Shown here: positions 63,329-64,000 of the stretch, in pieces
How positions within the stretch are numbered: the stretch's first letter is position 1
Layout of the letters: every line of letters begins with the position of its first letter
Assembly (NCBI GenBank): GCA_037957365.1
Contig: JARHVA010002373.1
Span: forward strand, 1,892,501 to 1,956,500
Origin: Torreya grandis
Taxonomy: Eukaryota > Streptophyta > Pinopsida > Cupressales > Taxaceae
Reading direction: 5' to 3'
Length of the DNA stretch: 64,000 nucleotides
Notes under the pieces: generated by a model
What the model was told of the DNA's origin: nothing
Database searches by the model: none
The model's input: the letters and a program-made list of their open reading frames with translations, nothing else
Program-made: the position numbers and the translations under genes

Positions 63329-64000
63329 AATATGGCAAAATATCATGCTTGGATAGAAGTGAAGCTATTAATTTTAACACAACCTCCACAAGGTGAACTA
63401 AGTTGTTTAGAATGAACCCCCTCATGCCTTTGTCTAGGCCTCTGAAACTATTATGTGGCTAAAATGCTCCTTGCAATCTATTGCCTATTAACACGTCTAG
63501 AGGCTCCTTGCTTTCTTGCTATATAATAGGTTGAAAATTTTAGTTATTATGGTATTGTGTATCTACACCGAACTATAAAATATGTAGGCCTATTCTAGAA
63601 GCATAAGTTCTAATGGGGTTTGTGTTTCTTGCTATGCATTAGGTTGTCTTGTTGTAGGTTCATGAGGCTTCGCAGTCAAACTTGACTAACTCCATGTTAA
63701 ATGCACTACACACCATTTTATTGCATGGAGTTGCCCTAAGATATTTTTGTTTGTTCTTCAATGTATTGTTCCTTCAATGTCAATTTCCTATTTCGTTTGT
63801 GCTATGCCTGCATTCTTAAGTTATTGTGTAATTGCACACTTTATGATCCCTATAAAAACCAAAACTTCATAGTTTTTATAATAGAATGTTGATTGTGCAA
63901 TTGGGTACTACCTTCTCTTTTACGTATTGACCTTAGCACCTCAAAACATCTGTGTACTCATGTAGTGTGCTCTCCTCCTCAAAATTGGGCTTGGGAAATG
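63006..64000 (-). repeat. 5' LTR of the Reina-like element, cut by the window end
   Basis: Plus-strand text starts TACAGTCATGGTTAAG (a degraded TG terminus) and is homologous to 57228-58245. It contains a (CT)n expansion at 63283-63326 that is not in the left LTR. Confidence 0.75.
63283..63326. repeat. (CT)n microsatellite within the LTR
   Basis: About 22 CT units, preceded by a pyrimidine-rich CCCCTTCCCTCCACCC stretch. The short R-E-R-E open frame on the other strand is an artefact of the repeat. Confidence 0.95.

Larger units (their letters stand above)
57228..64000 (-). mobile_element. Reina-like chromovirus (Ty3/gypsy), minus strand, nearly complete
   Basis: On the minus strand, from right to left: 5' LTR (63006 to beyond the window), primer-binding site, gag, protease, RT, RNase H, integrase, chromodomain, 3' LTR (from 57228). 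That is a full chromovirus gene order. All frames are stop-riddled, but most domain landmarks are legible. Reina lineage is inferred from the RT and integrase wording and the chromodomain at the integrase C-terminus. The target-site duplication cannot be tested because the right end is outside the window. Confidence 0.85.

Noticed and set aside
63149..63425. Frames of R-E-R-E or S-L-S-L repeats
   Set aside because: They are translations of the (CT)n microsatellite inside the LTR.

Overview
The window looks like intergenic DNA from a large, old, repeat-choked plant genome, most probably a gymnosperm such as a conifer. That assignment is inference. It rests on very AT-rich sequence, no intact host gene in 64 kb, and nested Ty3/gypsy retrotransposons whose reading frames are riddled with stop codons. 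There is no bacterial or organellar signature, and I recognise no rRNA or tRNA gene.

Layout from left to right. (1) 1-626 and 6606-7470 (+) hold a broken copy of replication protein A large subunit (RPA70/RPA1-like: OB folds A, B and C). It is split by a 5.97-kb LTR retrotransposon (632-6600) with ~2.1-kb LTRs and a perfect 5-bp target duplication. Removing the insertion joins OB fold B in frame. (2) 7.5-12.2 kb is AT-rich with no gene seen. (3) 12.4-20.1 kb is a minus-strand Ty3/gypsy element: gag remnant, protease, reverse transcriptase with an intact YVDD, RNase H, integrase, and a K/E-rich decayed frame beyond pol. Its RT 5' part is rearranged into a palindromic (TA)n array at 16.78-17.62 kb. 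(4) 20.1-23.1 kb holds a ~110-bp tandem repeat and low-complexity DNA. (5) 23.1-25.8 kb is a plus-strand gag-protease remnant. (6) 27.0-34.4 kb is a second plus-strand gag-protease element. It was entered by a 3.24-kb chromovirus (27515-30753) that has LTRs, PBS, PPT and chromodomain but lacks RT, RNase H and the integrase core. (7) 34.4-43.0 kb is mostly unrecognised, with a 113-bp trimer, a (TA)n tract and a 506-bp tandem duplication. (8) 43.5-46.6 kb is a minus-strand gag-protease remnant. (9) 46854-55147 (minus) is an 8.3-kb gag-only LTR retrotransposon with 2.8-kb LTRs. Each LTR carries about 14 copies of a G-box/ABRE-like motif. (10) 57.2 kb to the window end is a nearly complete minus-strand Reina-like chromovirus whose 5' LTR runs off the window.

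The elements do not form operons. They are a stratigraphy of insertions. By eye, LTR divergence is about 15-20% for the RPA-splitting element and about 5-6% for the gag-only element and the small chromovirus. Most premature stops are one transition away from CAG, CAA, CGA or TGG, as expected from decay of methylated cytosines. The most interesting items are the RPA gene copy split by a retrotransposon, the G-box array in the 2.8-kb LTRs, the in-frame pol-deleted chromovirus and the TA-palindrome array. All protein identities come from reading translations by eye; no search was run.
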